DNA from: Pseudarthrobacter siccitolerans
Lineage (GTDB): Bacteria > Actinomycetota > Actinomycetes > Actinomycetales > Micrococcaceae
DNA length: 64,000 bases
NCBI RefSeq assembly: GCF_001046895.1
Contig: NZ_CAQI01000059.1
Coordinates: 124,001 to 188,000, forward strand
Direction of reading: 5' to 3'
In this document: one piece after another, positions 63,754 to 64,000 of the stretch
Numbering within the stretch: position 1 is the first letter of the stretch
Layout of the letters: each line of letters opens with the position of its first letter
Position numbers and translations under genes: made by a program
The notes under the pieces: model-generated
Seen by the model: only the letters and a program-made list of their open reading frames with translations
Database searches by the model: none
Told to the model about the DNA's origin: nothing

Positions 63754-64000
63754 ACAAATGCCCCTGGAAATTGGTGGAACCCCCATCGGTTTGGGGCTTA
63801 CTGGCATCCTCCCGCCGCTGTCATCCAATGACAAGACCCTCGAAGCCACACTCTTGATGCGGATTCCCACACGTCAGCTTCTGTAGTCTGGCGTGGCCCC
63901 AATGCCGGACCTAGCGTTGACGGAAAGGCCCCAGTGAAGCAATTGAACATGGACAGTAAAAGGCCGACTGCGAGGGGGCTTGAACAATGCTTGGATCGCC
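63754..64000. other. Intergenic region, possible partial CDS at the edge
   Basis: 247 bp divergent from the PF11316-type gene. A rightward frame from the GTG at 63934 to the window end, preceded by GGAAAGG, encodes VKQLNMDSKRPTARGLEQ and could be the start of the next gene, but too little is visible to tell. Confidence 0.35.

Overview
The window is a high-GC actinobacterial chromosome segment around the replication origin. The gene order (gyrA-gyrB-dciA-recF-gnd-dnaN-oriC-dnaA-rpmH-rnpA-yidD-yidC-jag-rsmG-parA-parB, then trxA/trxB, murJ, a Nudix gene and pcnA), the tRNA-Ile/tRNA-Ala pair beside gyrA, the DUF3566 and DLW-39 genes and the protein sequences all suggest Micrococcaceae, most likely Arthrobacter/Pseudarthrobacter. 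That genus assignment is inference, since no search could be run.

Left part (1-20.4 kb): a GT2 glycosyltransferase, an EamA transporter and two tRNAs are followed by a leftward block (DUF3566, gyrA, gyrB, dciA, recF, gnd, dnaN) leading to oriC. oriC lies between dnaN and dnaA (12197-12720), and more DnaA boxes lie between dnaA and rpmH. The rightward block rpmH-rnpA-yidD-yidC-jag-rsmG-parA-parB covers ribosome, RNase P, membrane insertion, rRNA methylation and chromosome segregation.

Centre (20351-25233): about 4.9 kb with no credible gene. It carries ten ParB-binding (parS) palindromes, three of them in a 35-bp tandem array, and two compact DnaA-box clusters. An eleventh parS lies inside parA. 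This looks like the chromosomal centromere, possibly with a DnaA-titrating or accessory origin function, and is the most interesting part of the window.

Middle (25.2-51.4 kb): trxB-trxA, then a leftward Nudix-murJ-pseudokinase operon in which the kinase-like and discoidin-like parts that mycobacteria fuse to MurJ form a separate gene. Next come pcnA and a histidine phosphatase, a leader-like region with two microORFs preceded by strong Shine-Dalgarno sites, a GT87-type membrane glycosyltransferase overlapping an FAD oxidoreductase, a lipoprotein-type penicillin-binding protein, an ABC-F ATPase and an intergenic repeat. These are followed by a DeoR regulator/MFS pair, a PAP2-diacylglycerol kinase fusion, an ABC exporter with a two-component system whose kinase carries an exact 66-bp in-frame duplication, a frameshifted intradiol dioxygenase lipoprotein gene and an M18 aminopeptidase.

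Right part (51.6-64 kb): a cell-surface polysaccharide locus. It contains a giant secreted protein (dimethylformamidase-like domain, Ig-like domains and DUF4082 repeats, broken by one frameshift at a 294-bp tandem repeat), a clan GH-A glycosidase lipoprotein, a three-domain glycosyltransferase fusion (WecG/TagA-GT2-GT2), a GT39-like membrane mannosyltransferase and a PF11316-type glycosyltransferase on the opposite strand. Together these suggest synthesis, trimming and surface display of an exopolysaccharide or wall glycan.
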